Source of the DNA: Maritimibacter fusiformis
GTDB taxonomy: Bacteria; Pseudomonadota; Alphaproteobacteria; Rhodobacterales; Rhodobacteraceae
Length of the DNA: 64,000 nt
Reading direction: 5' to 3'
Assembly (NCBI RefSeq): GCF_008086115.1
Contig: NZ_VSIY01000015.1
Span: 310,001-374,000, forward strand
Shown one piece after another: positions 45,216 to 54,947 of this stretch. The notes under the pieces are model-generated. The model was not told the origin of the DNA, did not search any database, and saw only the letters and a list, made by a program, of their open reading frames with translations. Within the stretch, counting starts at the first letter, position 1. Every line of letters starts with the position of its first letter. Position numbers and translations under genes: made by a program.

Positions 45216-46548
45216 GCGTCAGCCCCTCGACCAGAAGCGACGGCACCATGCGGGACTTGTGCGCCTCGGCGTCATTGGCCGGGATCAGGGTGCGGAACAT
45301 GTCGATCAGGTTGCCGGCTACGGTGCATTCGTTGACCGGAAAGGCGATCTCGCCGTTCTCGATCCAGAACCCCGCCGCGCCGCGTGAATAGTCGCCGGTG
45401 TTGGGGTTCACGGTCGAGCCGATCAGCGAGGTGACCAGCAGGCCGGTGCCGATGTCGCGCAGCAGGTCGTCGCGGCTTTTCGTCCCCTGGGTCAGCGCCA
45501 CGTTGGAGACCGTCGGCGACGGCGGCGACGAGGTGCCGCGCGCCGCGCTGGCGGTCGATGGCATGTCGAGCTTGCGCCCGGTCGCCAGGTCGAGGGTCCA
45601 GCCGGTCAACACCCCATTCTCGATGATCACCCGGCGCGCGGTGGGCAGCCCTTCGCCATCGAAGGGGCGCGAGCCGGAAATGCGCGGCCGGTGCGGGTCT
45701 TCGATCAGCGACAGGTTTTCGGGCAGGATCACCTCGCCCAGCTTGTCGCGCAGGAACGACGCGCCGCGCACGATGGACGACCCGTTCACCGCCATCAGCA
45801 GATGCCCGATAATCGAGGTCGCGACGCGCTCGTCGAACACCACCGGGAATGCCCCGGTCGGCGGTTTGCGCGCACCCGCCCGGGCCGCGGCGCGTTCGCC
45901 GGCGATCCGCCCGATTTCCTCGGCGCCGGGCAGATCGGCCTGAAAGATGCGGGATTCGCCGTTGAAATCCCGCTCCATATCGGCCCCCGTGCCCGAGATC
46001 GCCGCCAGCGACAGCGCCCGGTTGGTGCGGCCATAGCCGCCGGAAAAGCCGTTCGAGGTGGCGAAGTGGATCGCCTGCCGACCGTATCCCGCCGATGTGC
46101 CCTGCACCTGGCTCACGCCGGGAACCGCAAGCGCCGCCGCTTCGGCAAGCTGGGCATCGGCTTCGAGCGCGGAAGGCTCCGGCTCTGGCGACGGGTCGGA
46201 CAGTTGCAACGCCTCAACATCCCAGTCGCGGGCGAACTGATCGGGGTCGGCCAGCCCCACCGTGGCGTCCTCGGGCGCTTCGCGGGCCATTGCCACGGCG
46301 CGTTCGGCCATCGTCTCGATGGTCTCCTCCGACGTGTCGGAGGCCGACACGACCGCCTGACGCTTGCCGATCAGCACGCGCAGCCCGATATCGACCCCCT
46401 CGGACCGCTCGGCATGTTCCAGCTTGCCTTTCAGAACGTCGATTGACAGCGAGGTGCCGTGAACCGCCAGCGCATCGGCGGTGTCGGCCCCGGCCCGCTT
46501 GGCGGCGCTCAGCAGGCGGTCGGTCAGGGATTGCAGGTTTTCGGGCAT
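45202..46548 (-). CDS. pmbA: TldD/PmbA family metalloprotease, PmbA (TldE)
   Basis: A 448-residue subunit of the TldD/TldE heterodimeric protease that processes unfolded peptides and some modified peptides. It starts MPENLQSLTDRLLSAAKRAGAD and contains the conserved EGLPTARRVIIENGVLTGW region and a GAAGFWIENGEIAFPVNECTVAGNL segment near the C-terminus. The zinc-binding HExxxH of TldD is absent, as expected for TldE/PmbA. It overlaps cysQ by 14 bases, and no tldD lies nearby. Confidence 0.93.
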   Translation of the reverse strand: MPENLQSLTDRLLSAAKRAGADTADALAVHGTSLSIDVLKGKLEHAERSEGVDIGLRVLIGKRQAVVSASDTSEETIETMAERAVAMAREAPEDATVGLADPDQFARDWDVEALQLSDPSPEPEPSALEADAQLAEAAALAVPGVSQVQGTSAGYGRQAIHFATSNGFSGGYGRTNRALSLAAISGTGADMERDFNGESRIFQADLPGAEEIGRIAGERAAARAGARKPPTGAFPVVFDERVATSIIGHLLMAVNGSSIVRGASFLRDKLGEVILPENLSLIEDPHRPRISGSRPFDGEGLPTARRVIIENGVLTGWTLDLATGRKLDMPSTASAARGTSSPPSPTVSNVALTQGTKSRDDLLRDIGTGLLVTSLIGSTVNPNTGDYSRGAAGFWIENGEIAFPVNECTVAGNLIDMFRTLIPANDAEAHKSRMVPSLLVEGLTLAGS

Positions 46549-46675
46549 GGTGGTCCTCGTTTTGATCCCTGTCAGGTAGCCGCCCGGGCCGGTTGTCGCA
46601 AGGGAGCGCGGGCTGGAACCCGGCGGCGCGCCGGGTTAGCCATGGCGCCAACGGCAGTTCCGGGGAGGCGGACGC

Positions 46676-47287
46676 ATGATCGACTTCGACAAGACCGGCG
46701 GGCTTTGGACCGCCACCATCAACCGCCCGGACAAGGCCAATTCGCTGACAAGGGCGATGCTGACCGGCCTGGCCGAATTCGCCGAGGGCGCGGCGGCAGA
46801 GGCGCGCGCCCTGGTCCTGACCGGCAGGGGCAAGGTGTTCTCTGCCGGGGCCGACCTGGACGAGGCGCGCGCCGGGCTGGCCACCGATCCGGTCTGGGAG
46901 CGGTTGTCAGGCGCCATCGCCAACGCCCCCTGCCTGACCATCGCCGCGCTGAACGGAACGCTGGCGGGCGGGGCGTTCGGCATGGCGCTGGCCTGCGACC
47001 TGCGCATCGCGGTGCCCGAAGCGAAGTTCTTTTATCCGGTTATGAAGCTGGGCTTTCTGCCACAGCCCTCGGACCCCCTGCGCATGGCGGCGCTGATCGG
47101 ACCGGCGCGGGCCAAGATGATCCTGATGGCGGGCCAGAAGGTCGGGGCCGACGAGGCGCTGTCCTGGGGTCTGATCGACCGGATCGTGCCGCGCGAGGCG
47201 CTGGAGGACACGGTTGCCGACCTCAGCGCCGATGCGCTGGGCGCGAGCGCCGATCATGTGGCCGGGATCAAGGCGCTGATTCGCTAA
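46676..47287 (+). CDS. short enoyl-CoA hydratase/isomerase family protein
   Basis: A 203-residue crotonase-fold protein, shorter than typical 255-residue hydratases by some 50 residues at the C-terminus. The CoA-binding region (INRPDKANSLTRAM), the first oxyanion stretch (SAGADLDEAR) and the second (GTLAGGAFGMALACDLRIAV) are present. The usual catalytic Glu in the EHR position is not clear (AEAKFFYPVMKLGF), so its activity is uncertain. A GGGGAGG site precedes ATG 46676. Its end overlaps the stop of the convergent HNH gene. Confidence 0.85.
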   Translation: MIDFDKTGGLWTATINRPDKANSLTRAMLTGLAEFAEGAAAEARALVLTGRGKVFSAGADLDEARAGLATDPVWERLSGAIANAPCLTIAALNGTLAGGAFGMALACDLRIAVPEAKFFYPVMKLGFLPQPSDPLRMAALIGPARAKMILMAGQKVGADEALSWGLIDRIVPREALEDTVADLSADALGASADHVAGIKALIR

Positions 47288-47595
47288 CGCCCGCGCCGGT
47301 TGCCCTGACTGCGCGAGGTGAATTCGGGCGGGCGTTTGGCGACCCAGCGGATGAAGCCGGCCAGACGCGGATGCTGCCGCAAGGCTTCGGGCGTGTTGAA
47401 ATCGCGCGCCAGTTCCGCCTCGGTCAGGCTGGCGTGGATCTCCTTGTGGCAGATCTGGTGCAGCAGAACCGTCTGGCCACCCTTGCCGCCCTTCAGGCGC
47501 GGGATCAGGTGATGCCGGCTTTGCGGCACGCCCGGCGGGATCGGCCGACCGCAAAGCGGGCAGGTCGGATCGCTTGTCTCGGGGCGGGGTTCCAT
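47284..47595 (-). CDS. HNH endonuclease-like protein
   Basis: A 103-residue protein with a zinc finger-like start CPLCGRPIPPG, then RHHLIPRLKGGKGG, and HQICHKEIHASLTEAEL, forming the HNH betabeta-alpha-metal fold with catalytic His. Such stand-alone proteins are common housekeeping hypotheticals rather than mobile nucleases. The C-terminus is basic (SRSQGNRRGR). Start ATG 47595; convergent with the hydratase gene and overlapping it by 4 bases. Confidence 0.88.
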   Translation of the reverse strand: MEPRPETSDPTCPLCGRPIPPGVPQSRHHLIPRLKGGKGGQTVLLHQICHKEIHASLTEAELARDFNTPEALRQHPRLAGFIRWVAKRPPEFTSRSQGNRRGR

Positions 47596-47632
47596 GCGAG
47601 CAGGGTGAAACGGATTTCCGGGCGAGGCAACA

Positions 47633-48817
47633 ATGACAACAACGGCGCTGGTGATCGGGGCGGGGCCAGCCGGGCTGATGGCGGCGGGTGAACTGGCAGG
47701 GGCCGGTTTCGCCGTGACCATCGCCGAGGCCAAGCCGACGGTCGGGCGCAAGCTGTTGATGGCCGGGAAATCCGGGCTGAACCTGACCAAGGACGAACCG
47801 CTTTCGGTGTTTCAGTCGGCCTTCACCGGCAGCACCGCGGCGCTCCTGCGCGCCGCGGTTGCCGAGTTCGGCCCGGTCGAGGTGGCCGACTGGGCGCGCG
47901 GCATGGGGCAAGAGGTGTTCACGGGGTCATCGGGGCGGGTGTTTCCACGGGCGATGAAGGCCTCACCGCTGCTCCGCGCCTGGCTGGCCGGGCTTGCCGC
48001 GCAGGGGGTCGAGATTCGCACCCGCTGGCGCTGGGCCGGGTTCGATGGCGATGGCATGGTTTTCGACACGCCCGAGGGGCGGGATAACCTGTCGCCCGAT
48101 GTCACGGTGCTGGCGCTGGGGGGTGCAAGTTGGGCGCGGCTGGGGTCGGACGGCACATGGGCCGCGATCCTGGCGAAAAAAGGCGTCGAGCTTGCGCCGT
48201 TTCAGCCCGCGAATGCAGGGCTTGCGGTCACATGGTCGCCGCACATGACCCGGCATTTCGGAGCACCGGTCAAGGCTGCGCGGCTGAGTGCGGGCGACGT
48301 GACCCTGCGCGGCGAATTCGTGATCTCGGCGCGCGGGCTTGAGGGCAGCGCGATCTATTCTGTCACCAAACCCCTGCGCGATGGCGCGACGCTCACGCTG
48401 GACCTGTGCCCGGATTGGGACGAAGCCGAAGTCGCCGCCCGCCTCGCCCGTCCGCGCGGCAAGGCCACGGTCGCCGCGCATCTGCGCAAGGCGCTGCGGC
48501 TCGATCCGGCGCGGCTGGCGCTGCTGATGGAGTTCGGCCGTCCGCTGCCCGAAGGCGATGCGCTGGCCCGGCTGATCAAGGCGCTGCCGATCCGCCACCA
48601 GGGACCGCGCCCGCTGGACGAGGCGATTTCGACCGCCGGGGGCATCGCCGCGTCGGCGCTGGACGGCTACATGCTCACGGCTTGTCCCGGGGTGTTCGCG
48701 GCGGGCGAGATGCTGGATTGGGAGGCGCCGACCGGCGGCTACCTGATCACCGGCTGCCTGGCCACGGGGCGCGCGGCGGCGCGTCAGGCCATCGGCTGGG
48801 CGCAGCGCCAGGGCTGA
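47633..48817 (+). CDS. HI0933-like FAD-dependent flavoprotein (TIGR03862 type)
   Basis: A 394-residue two-dinucleotide-fold flavoprotein. N-terminal GAGPAGLMAAGELAGAG binds FAD, followed by GRKLLMAGKSGLNLTK, the group's hallmark, and GSSGRVFPRAMKASPLL. Near the end, TAGGIAASALDG and GVFAAGEMLDWEAPTGGYLITGCLATG cover the FAD again. The substrate is unknown; TIGR03862 is named from memory. ATG 47633 lies in an unobstructed divergent gap from the HNH gene. Confidence 0.88.
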   Translation: MTTTALVIGAGPAGLMAAGELAGAGFAVTIAEAKPTVGRKLLMAGKSGLNLTKDEPLSVFQSAFTGSTAALLRAAVAEFGPVEVADWARGMGQEVFTGSSGRVFPRAMKASPLLRAWLAGLAAQGVEIRTRWRWAGFDGDGMVFDTPEGRDNLSPDVTVLALGGASWARLGSDGTWAAILAKKGVELAPFQPANAGLAVTWSPHMTRHFGAPVKAARLSAGDVTLRGEFVISARGLEGSAIYSVTKPLRDGATLTLDLCPDWDEAEVAARLARPRGKATVAAHLRKALRLDPARLALLMEFGRPLPEGDALARLIKALPIRHQGPRPLDEAISTAGGIAASALDGYMLTACPGVFAAGEMLDWEAPTGGYLITGCLATGRAAARQAIGWAQRQG

Positions 48818-48822
48818 CGCCG

Positions 48823-49413
48823 TCAGCCCAGCGCGCGCACCCGTCCGAACGCCGGCCGCCCGCGCATCCGTTTGAGGTAGGCGTTGAACGCCTCGTTTTC
48901 CAAGGGGAATTTCGCCGCGATGGCCCAGGAGCCACAATGCGCCGTCAGAATATCGGGCACCGTCATCTTTTCGCCCATCAGGAACGGCCCGTTGCCCATG
49001 CGCCGCATCAACTCATCCACGCTGCGCCCGAACTCCCATTTCAACGAGTCCTTCACCGCCGGCACCCGCTTGTCCTCGGGCAGGATGAAGCTGTGGCGGG
49101 CGGCGGTCCAGAGCGTGCCGTCAAGCTCGTCGTTCACGAACTGGGTGAACCCGTCCTGCCTTGCGCGCTCGATCGTGCCGCAGGGATAGGTGAAGGCGCC
49201 GTGCTTGTCGGCGAGATACTGCATGATCGCCACCGAATCGGTCAGCGCCACGTCACCTTCCAGCAGCACCGGCACCTTGCCCGCCGGGTTGTGTTTCAGC
49301 GTTTCGGCGGTGCGGGGCTTGGATTTGACATGCTCATAGGGCAGGCCGAGTTCCTCGAGCATCCAGAGCACCCGGAAGGCGCGCGTGTCGATTGGTCCGA
49401 TCAGTGTATACAT
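48823..49413 (-). CDS. glutathione S-transferase family protein
   Basis: A 196-residue protein with an N-terminal thioredoxin-like half (MYTLIGPIDTRAFRVLWMLEELGL, NPAGKVPVLLEGD, ALTDSVAIMQYL) and a helical half (GNGPFLMGEKMTVPDILTAHC). The Ser/Thr at the glutathione position is typical of bacterial GSTs; substrate unknown. Its stop is six bases from the convergent flavoprotein stop. Start ATG 49413. Confidence 0.9.
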   Translation of the reverse strand: MYTLIGPIDTRAFRVLWMLEELGLPYEHVKSKPRTAETLKHNPAGKVPVLLEGDVALTDSVAIMQYLADKHGAFTYPCGTIERARQDGFTQFVNDELDGTLWTAARHSFILPEDKRVPAVKDSLKWEFGRSVDELMRRMGNGPFLMGEKMTVPDILTAHCGSWAIAAKFPLENEAFNAYLKRMRGRPAFGRVRALG

Positions 49414-49470
49414 GAAAGCCTCCGTTTGCGCCGAGTGGAGCAGAGCGCGGGGTGGCGGGCAACCGAAACG

Positions 49471-50493
49471 TCAGGTCCGGGGCATGTGCGCCAGCCGGAT
49501 CAGCGCGCGTTCGACCAGCGCCATCTGCGGCGCCCGCGCGCTGGAGCGTAGCGTGAGGTCGGTCTCCACGATCAGTTGCAGCGCCGTTTCCAACCGGGCC
49601 GCCCCCCAGGTCTGTGCCTGCCGCACCATCCGGTCGCGCGACTTGAAATGCACCGGCGGGCGCACCCGGGAAATGCCCTGCGCAGCACCGCCGGGGTCCG
49701 AGGCGGCGGCAAAGAGCGTGCGGAAATGCCGGGTGGCGGCGATGCACAGTGCCACCGGCTGCACCCCCTGCGCCTCGAGCCGCGTGAGCAGCGGGCCAAG
49801 CTCGCCCGCCCGGCCCTCGGCGGCGGCGTGCAGCACCTCGTCGGTGTCGGCCTCGGTCGAGGCGGGGGCGACGGCGAGCACATCGGCGGGCGTCACCGGC
49901 CCGGCCTCGCCCAGCATGTAGAGCGACAGTTTCTCGATGGTCTGGCGGAAATCGCCGGGGTCGAGCGCACGCGACAACCCGGCGATATCGGTCATCGCCT
50001 CGGGGTCGATCCGGTCAAGCCCGGCCTTGGCCAGTTCGGCCTCGATCTCGGCTTTGGTCGGCGGGTCGTCGTAGATCGCGACGGCAAAGGCGTTCTTGTG
50101 CCCCTCGAAATACTTGCGCAGCGCGGAACGCGGCGTGAGGCTGCCGGCGGTCACGATCACCGTGGCGTCACCCTCGCGCCAATCGTCAAGCGCGGCGGTG
50201 ATGGTCTTGGCCAGCGTGTCGGTCGCCTCGTCCACGAAGGCGACGCGCGGGCCGGGAAAGAAGCCCTGCGCCTTGACGGCATCCGACAAAAGCGCCGGGT
50301 CCTTGCGCAGATCGCTGGCCGGGATGCGCGTCAGGCGCATTTCCTCTTCGCCCGAAGGGCCGACCAGATTGGCGATCAGCTCCTGCCGCTTCAGCGCCAC
50401 CCGCATCGCATCGTTTCCGAAAATCAGCACCCCGGTGCGCCCGGTCTCGGGTTTCGCAAAGAAACGCGGCGCGTCGCGGGGGCTGAGTTTCAT
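49471..50493 (-). CDS. holA: DNA polymerase III subunit delta
   Basis: The clamp-loader subunit that opens the sliding clamp. A 340-residue AAA+-like protein with VLIFGNDAMRVALKRQELI, ASDLRKDPALLSDAVKAQGFFPGPRVAFVDEA and the later LALCIAATRHFRTLF region typical of alphaproteobacterial HolA. The start ATG 50493 comes 2 bases after the leuS stop. In E. coli lptE lies between leuS and holA; here nothing does, as reported in the findings. Confidence 0.9.
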   Translation of the reverse strand: MKLSPRDAPRFFAKPETGRTGVLIFGNDAMRVALKRQELIANLVGPSGEEEMRLTRIPASDLRKDPALLSDAVKAQGFFPGPRVAFVDEATDTLAKTITAALDDWREGDATVIVTAGSLTPRSALRKYFEGHKNAFAVAIYDDPPTKAEIEAELAKAGLDRIDPEAMTDIAGLSRALDPGDFRQTIEKLSLYMLGEAGPVTPADVLAVAPASTEADTDEVLHAAAEGRAGELGPLLTRLEAQGVQPVALCIAATRHFRTLFAAASDPGGAAQGISRVRPPVHFKSRDRMVRQAQTWGAARLETALQLIVETDLTLRSSARAPQMALVERALIRLAHMPRT

Positions 50494-50495
50494 CC

Positions 50496-53093
50496 TCAGG
50501 CCACCACGTTGACGATCCGGCCGGGCACCACGATGACCTTTTTCGGTGGTTTGCCGTCCAATGCGCGCTGAACCCCGGCGGTGGCCATCGCCAGCGCCTC
50601 GACCTCGTCCTTGGGCATGTCTTTCGGCACCGTGATCTCGTCGCGCCGCTTGCCGTTGACCTGGATCGGCAGGGTCACGCTATCGTCGACCAGCATCGCC
50701 GGATCGGCCTTGGGCCAGTCCGCGTTGGCAACCAGCCCCGCGCCGCCCAGCCGCGCCCACATCTCTTCGGCCAGATGCGGCGTCATCGGTGACATGAGCT
50801 GCGCCATGACGCGCATCGCGGCCTGTTTCGCCTCGGCCCCGGCCTTGGATTTCTGGATCGTGTTGGCAAAGGCGTAGAGCTTGGCAATCGACGAGTTGAA
50901 CTGAAAGCCCTCGATCCCCGCCGTTACCTCGGCAATCGCCTTGTGGGTGGCGCGCAGCAAGTCGTCGTCGCCTTCGCCCGCGCCGGCCATACCGGCGATC
51001 TCGTCGGCCATGCGCCAGACCCGCGACAGGTGCTTGGCGGCGGCCTCGGCCCCCGCGGCTGTCCATTCCACGTCACGCTCGGGCGGCGAATCGGACATCA
51101 CGAACCAGCGCGCGGTATCGGCGCCGTAGTCGCGGATGATGTCCTCGGGGTCGACCACGTTCTTTTTCGACTTCGACATCTTGGCCGAGGGGATCACCTC
51201 GACCGCCTCGCCGGTCGCACCCAGCCGCGCGCCCGATTCGGTGACTTCGACATCTTCGGGGAAGTGATAGACCGGACGGTCGTTGTCGTCGCGGGTGACA
51301 TAGATCGCGTGCGTTACCATGCCTTGGGTAAACAGCGCGTTGAACGGCTCGATCGCCTTTTTCGGAAGGTGTCCGCAGATATGCATCGCGCGGGCGAAAA
51401 AGCGCGAATAGAGCAGGTGCAGGATCGCGTGCTCGATACCGCCGATATACTGGTCGACGTTCATCCAGTAGTCGACATCCTCGGCCACCGTGGGCGTGTC
51501 GGCATGGGGCGCGGTGAAGCGGGCGAAATACCACGACGAATCGACGAAGGTGTCCATCGTGTCGGTCTCGCGCCGGGCCGGCTTGCCGCATTTCGGGCAG
51601 TCGGTCGCGGCCCAGCTCGGATGCCGGTCGAGCGGGTTGCCGGGCTGGTCGAAGCTGACATCGTCGGGCAGGCGGACCGGCAGGTTTTCCTTCTTCTCCG
51701 GCACCACGCCGCAGGCCTCGCAATGCACCACGGGAATCGGGCAGCCCCAGTAGCGTTGGCGCGACAGCCCCCAGTCGCGCAGGCGGTATTGAGTCAGACC
51801 AACTCCCCAGCCCTGCTTCTCGGCGATATTGATTGTTTCCTCGACTGCTTGCTCGCCCGTCATTTCGCGTGGTGCGCCAAAAACCGGCTTTGTGTAGACA
51901 ACGCGTTCTGTTTTCGGAGGAACGTAGGCGTCAGCACTTCCAAGCTCCGGTGAGCTGTCCAGCGACACCGGTAGTCCGTGTTTGTCAGATTTCCGCTCTA
52001 CGCCCAAAGAACTGAAGGTGTCGATCACCGGCAGATCGTATTTGCGGCAGAAATCCAGGTCGCGCTGGTCATGCGCCGGGCAGCCGAAGATCGCGCCGGT
52101 GCCGTAGTCCATCAGGATGAAGTTGGCGATCCAGACCGGCAGTTCCCATGACGGATCGAGCGGGTGCTTCACCTTCAGGCCGGTGTCCATCCCCAGCTTT
52201 TCCGCCGTCTCGATGGCCTCGGCGGTGGTGCCGCCCTTGCGGCAACGGGCGTTGAACGCGGCAATTTCAGGATTCGCCGCCTCAAGTTCTTTGGCAATCG
52301 GGTGGTCGGGCGATATGCCGATGAAGCTTGCCCCCATCAGCGTGTCGGGGCGGGTGGTAAAGACCTCGATGGCCTCACCGCCATCGACCCGGTCGAAACC
52401 GAATCGCAGGCCGCGCGACTTGCCGATCCAGTTGGCCTGCATCAGCCGCACCTTGTCGGGCCAGTTTTCCAGCCCGTCCAGCGCGTCGAGCAGTTCCTCG
52501 GAGAAATCCGAGATCTTGAAGAACCACTGCGTCAGCTCGCGCCGTTCGACCTCGGCACCGGATCGCCAGCCCTTGCCGTCGATCACCTGTTCGTTGGCCA
52601 GCACGGTCATGTCGACCGGGTCCCAGTTCACCACCGCGTTCTTGCGATAGACCAGCCCCTTTTCCATGAAGTCGATGAACATCGACTGCTGCTGACCGTA
52701 GTATTCCGGGTCGCACGTCGCGAACATCCGGCTCCAGTCCAGCCCGAAGCCCAGCGGCTTCATCTGCGCGACCATCGTGTCGATGTTGCCATAGGTCCAG
52801 TCTTTCGGATGCCCGCCTGACGCCATCGCGGCGTTTTCCGCCGGCATCCCGAAGGCGTCGAATCCCATCGGGTGCAGCACGTTGTGGCCGGTCGCCAGCT
52901 TGTAGCGCGCGATCACGTCGCCCATCGTGTAGTTGCGCACATGGCCGATGTGGATGCGCCCGGACGGGTAGGGAAACATCTCGAGCACATAGTATTTCGG
53001 CTTGGCCGGGTCGCGGACCGCCTTGAAGGTCCCGGCCTCGTCCCAGGCCTTCTGCCATTTCGGCTCAATACTGCGGGCGTCGTAACGGGACAT
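50496..53093 (-). CDS. leuS: leucyl-tRNA synthetase
   Basis: Class I synthetase of 865 residues, charging tRNA-Leu. HIGH is at residues 48-51 ([11 protein letters not shown]) and KMSKS appears in [12 protein letters not shown]. The editing CP1 domain and the zinc-binding region ([17 protein letters not shown]) are present. One stretch, 51781-52020, has markedly lower G+C (133 of 240 bases, 55%, counted by hand) than adjacent parts of the gene (62-68% in sampled lines), without a frameshift. It is followed by holA and preceded by a hairpin after DUF3576. Confidence 0.97.
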   Translation of the reverse strand: MSRYDARSIEPKWQKAWDEAGTFKAVRDPAKPKYYVLEMFPYPSGRIHIGHVRNYTMGDVIARYKLATGHNVLHPMGFDAFGMPAENAAMASGGHPKDWTYGNIDTMVAQMKPLGFGLDWSRMFATCDPEYYGQQQSMFIDFMEKGLVYRKNAVVNWDPVDMTVLANEQVIDGKGWRSGAEVERRELTQWFFKISDFSEELLDALDGLENWPDKVRLMQANWIGKSRGLRFGFDRVDGGEAIEVFTTRPDTLMGASFIGISPDHPIAKELEAANPEIAAFNARCRKGGTTAEAIETAEKLGMDTGLKVKHPLDPSWELPVWIANFILMDYGTGAIFGCPAHDQRDLDFCRKYDLPVIDTFSSLGVERKSDKHGLPVSLDSSPELGSADAYVPPKTERVVYTKPVFGAPREMTGEQAVEETINIAEKQGWGVGLTQYRLRDWGLSRQRYWGCPIPVVHCEACGVVPEKKENLPVRLPDDVSFDQPGNPLDRHPSWAATDCPKCGKPARRETDTMDTFVDSSWYFARFTAPHADTPTVAEDVDYWMNVDQYIGGIEHAILHLLYSRFFARAMHICGHLPKKAIEPFNALFTQGMVTHAIYVTRDDNDRPVYHFPEDVEVTESGARLGATGEAVEVIPSAKMSKSKKNVVDPEDIIRDYGADTARWFVMSDSPPERDVEWTAAGAEAAAKHLSRVWRMADEIAGMAGAGEGDDDLLRATHKAIAEVTAGIEGFQFNSSIAKLYAFANTIQKSKAGAEAKQAAMRVMAQLMSPMTPHLAEEMWARLGGAGLVANADWPKADPAMLVDDSVTLPIQVNGKRRDEITVPKDMPKDEVEALAMATAGVQRALDGKPPKKVIVVPGRIVNVVA

Positions 53094-53116
53094 GTGGTCG
53101 ATCCTTGGAAAATGAA

Positions 53117-53140
53117 AACGCCGGGCGTTGGCCCGGCGTT
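53117..53140 (-). terminator. hairpin between DUF3576 and leuS
   Basis: AACGCCGGGC-CAAC-GCCCGGCGTT (10-bp stem) is followed on the minus strand by TTCATTTT. It probably ends the DUF3576 transcript, so leuS may depend on its own promoter or on read-through. Confidence 0.7.
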
Positions 53141-53172
53141 GGTGTAATCCGATGAAACCGAAGGGTCCAGTG

Positions 53173-53676
53173 TCAGAGGCTGCGGTCCTGGATGCGAAGT
53201 TGCCGCGCGCGGGCGAGGATCGCGTCTTCGACCGCGTGGGCGGTTTCGGCCGAGACCGCGCCGCCGCCCTGCGTCTGCAGCGCCACCTCGATCGAGCGCG
53301 CGTCCAGCGCCGGGTCGCGCACGAAGACGGTGGCCTTGTAGGCGCGTCCGCCGCCCGGGGGTGTGCCGTAGCCGAAGGCCATGACGCCGGTGAACGGGTC
53401 GGCGGCCTGAAGCGGCAGGAAGTTCAATACGTCGAGCGCCGCGTTCCACAGGTACTTGTTGACCTCGACCGTGGTGTTCGGATCGTCCCGGTCCGAGAAC
53501 AGATCCCAGATCGTTTCCCGCTCCGGCTTGGCCCGCTCACGTTGCGGGCGTTCGGCGTTGGCCGGTGCCGTTGTGGTGGTTTCACCGAAAAGGTTGCCAA
53601 AACCGCCGCTGCAGCCCGGAAGCGCCAGAAGCCCGGCGATGATGACCGCACTGGTCGTGGTCTGCCCGATGCCCAT
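53173..53676 (-). CDS. DUF3576 lipoprotein
   Basis: A 167-residue protein with a lipobox near residue 22 ([11 protein letters not shown]), so it is likely lipidated on Cys and tethered to the envelope. The mature part has [50 protein letters not shown], the DUF3576 core, and a C-terminal part [13 protein letters not shown] start at ATG 53676, since the seven upstream codons belong to no signal. It sits upstream of leuS on the same strand in many Rhodobacterales. Role in the envelope unknown. Confidence 0.88.
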   Translation of the reverse strand: MGIGQTTTSAVIIAGLLALPGCSGGFGNLFGETTTTAPANAERPQRERAKPERETIWDLFSDRDDPNTTVEVNKYLWNAALDVLNFLPLQAADPFTGVMAFGYGTPPGGGRAYKATVFVRDPALDARSIEVALQTQGGGAVSAETAHAVEDAILARARQLRIQDRSL

Positions 53677-53985
53677 AGGAATGCCCCGCTCGTCCAAGTT
53701 CAGTCCCTAAGTAACCAAGGGCAATTGCCCGGGCAAGCGATTTCCCGCGGCAGCCTTGGGGGGATTTGCCGGTTTCTCTACCAGATGTGCCCGTATAAAG
53801 ATGAATCGGCTCAGGTATTTCCGGCTGTCCGGGCCGACTGTGGCATAGCTGCACCATACCGGCCCACAATCACCACCCGCAGTCTGGATCGCTTGCATTG
53901 GAGCGGGGAAAGAGAGAGGAAACAGCATACTCAATTCGGATTCCCCTGAGTTGAGGTGCACCTTTTAGAAAACGAGGGAAACGAA
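53677..53985. other. 309-bp intergenic region upstream of porin
   Basis: No gene is visible. It holds a perfect 12-bp palindrome TTGCCCGGGCAA (53725-53736) and a purine-rich GGGGAAAGAGAGAGGAAA stretch close to the porin start. It should contain divergent promoters for porin and DUF3576. I could not identify clear -35/-10 elements. Confidence 0.6.
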
Positions 53986-54840
53986 ATGAAAAAGATTCTC
54001 CTTGCTTCGACGATCCTGGTGGGTACCGCCGGTTTTGCCGCTGCTGACAACAACAACTTCACCTGGTCGGGCGAAGCCTACGCCGGTGTGGCCTGGTCGA
54101 CGACCTCGGGCTTCGCTCCGGAAGTGACCGCTTCGTTCACCGCCGGCATGGCGACGACCACCGACGGTGGCCTGGAAGCCGGTGCCAAGATCAAGATCAA
54201 GGCCATGGGCGTGTCCATGAACAAGGACCACACCGACGGCGGCTTCGGCACCGTGACCGCCAACGGCACCACCGTGCCGCCGGAAGGCACCATCTCGGAC
54301 GCCTCGGTCTACCTGTCGGGTGACTTCGGCAAGTTCGAAGTGGTCTACGACGCCGACGGCGCCAGCGCGACCACCTACGACGTGAACTTCAAGTACTCCA
54401 ACACCTGGGGTGACTTCACCGTCGCAGCCTACTACACCTACGATCCGTCGGGCACGATGACCAACGGCGACATGGGTGTGAAGCTGTCCTACAGCATGGC
54501 CGACTACACCTTCTACGTCGAGCCGGAGTGGGATGCCTCGGTCACCGACTACAAGATCGGCTTCGGCGCCTCGGCCACGATGAGCGGCTTCACCGGTGCG
54601 GTTGACCTGGACTACGAAAACGCCACCACCGACTGGGACTGGAAAGCCTCCGTCAAGTACGCGACCGGCCCCTACTCGGTTGGCGCCTTCGTTGAAGACG
54701 ACGGCGTGGACGACCAGATGGATTACGGCGCGAACGTCGGCTACGACCTCGGCGGCGGCGTGTCGCTCGACGCCGAATACAAGTGGGATGCGGACACCAC
54801 CGGTTCGATCTTCGCTGTCGGCGTGAGCATGAAGTTCTGA
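53986..54840 (+). CDS. outer-membrane porin
   Basis: A 284-residue beta-barrel protein. Signal peptide MKKILLASTILVGTAGFAAA is followed by DNNNFTWSGEAYAGVAW and alternating polar and aromatic strands such as YSNTWGDFTVAAYYTYDPS; it ends VGVSMKF with a C-terminal Phe required for assembly. The mature protein is strongly acidic, as usual for marine alphaproteobacteria. Codon use is extremely restricted to a few C- and G-ending codons, a sign of a highly expressed gene. GAGGGAAACGA precedes ATG 53986. A clear terminator follows. Confidence 0.93.
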   Translation: MKKILLASTILVGTAGFAAADNNNFTWSGEAYAGVAWSTTSGFAPEVTASFTAGMATTTDGGLEAGAKIKIKAMGVSMNKDHTDGGFGTVTANGTTVPPEGTISDASVYLSGDFGKFEVVYDADGASATTYDVNFKYSNTWGDFTVAAYYTYDPSGTMTNGDMGVKLSYSMADYTFYVEPEWDASVTDYKIGFGASATMSGFTGAVDLDYENATTDWDWKASVKYATGPYSVGAFVEDDGVDDQMDYGANVGYDLGGGVSLDAEYKWDADTTGSIFAVGVSMKF

Positions 54841-54864
54841 TCCCACTCAGGGATCTGGATCGGG

Positions 54865-54896
54865 AAGAGCGGGCCTTGTGCCCGCTCTTTTCTTTT
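54865..54896 (+). terminator. porin terminator
   Basis: AAGAGCGGGC-CTTGT-GCCCGCTCTT, a 10-bp stem followed by TTCTTTT, directly after the porin gene. A strong Rho-independent terminator. Confidence 0.93.
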
Positions 54897-54947
54897 GGGG
54901 TGGTCCCGGCCTAGAACGGTATGAGTTCACCCCAGACCGGAGCCGCC

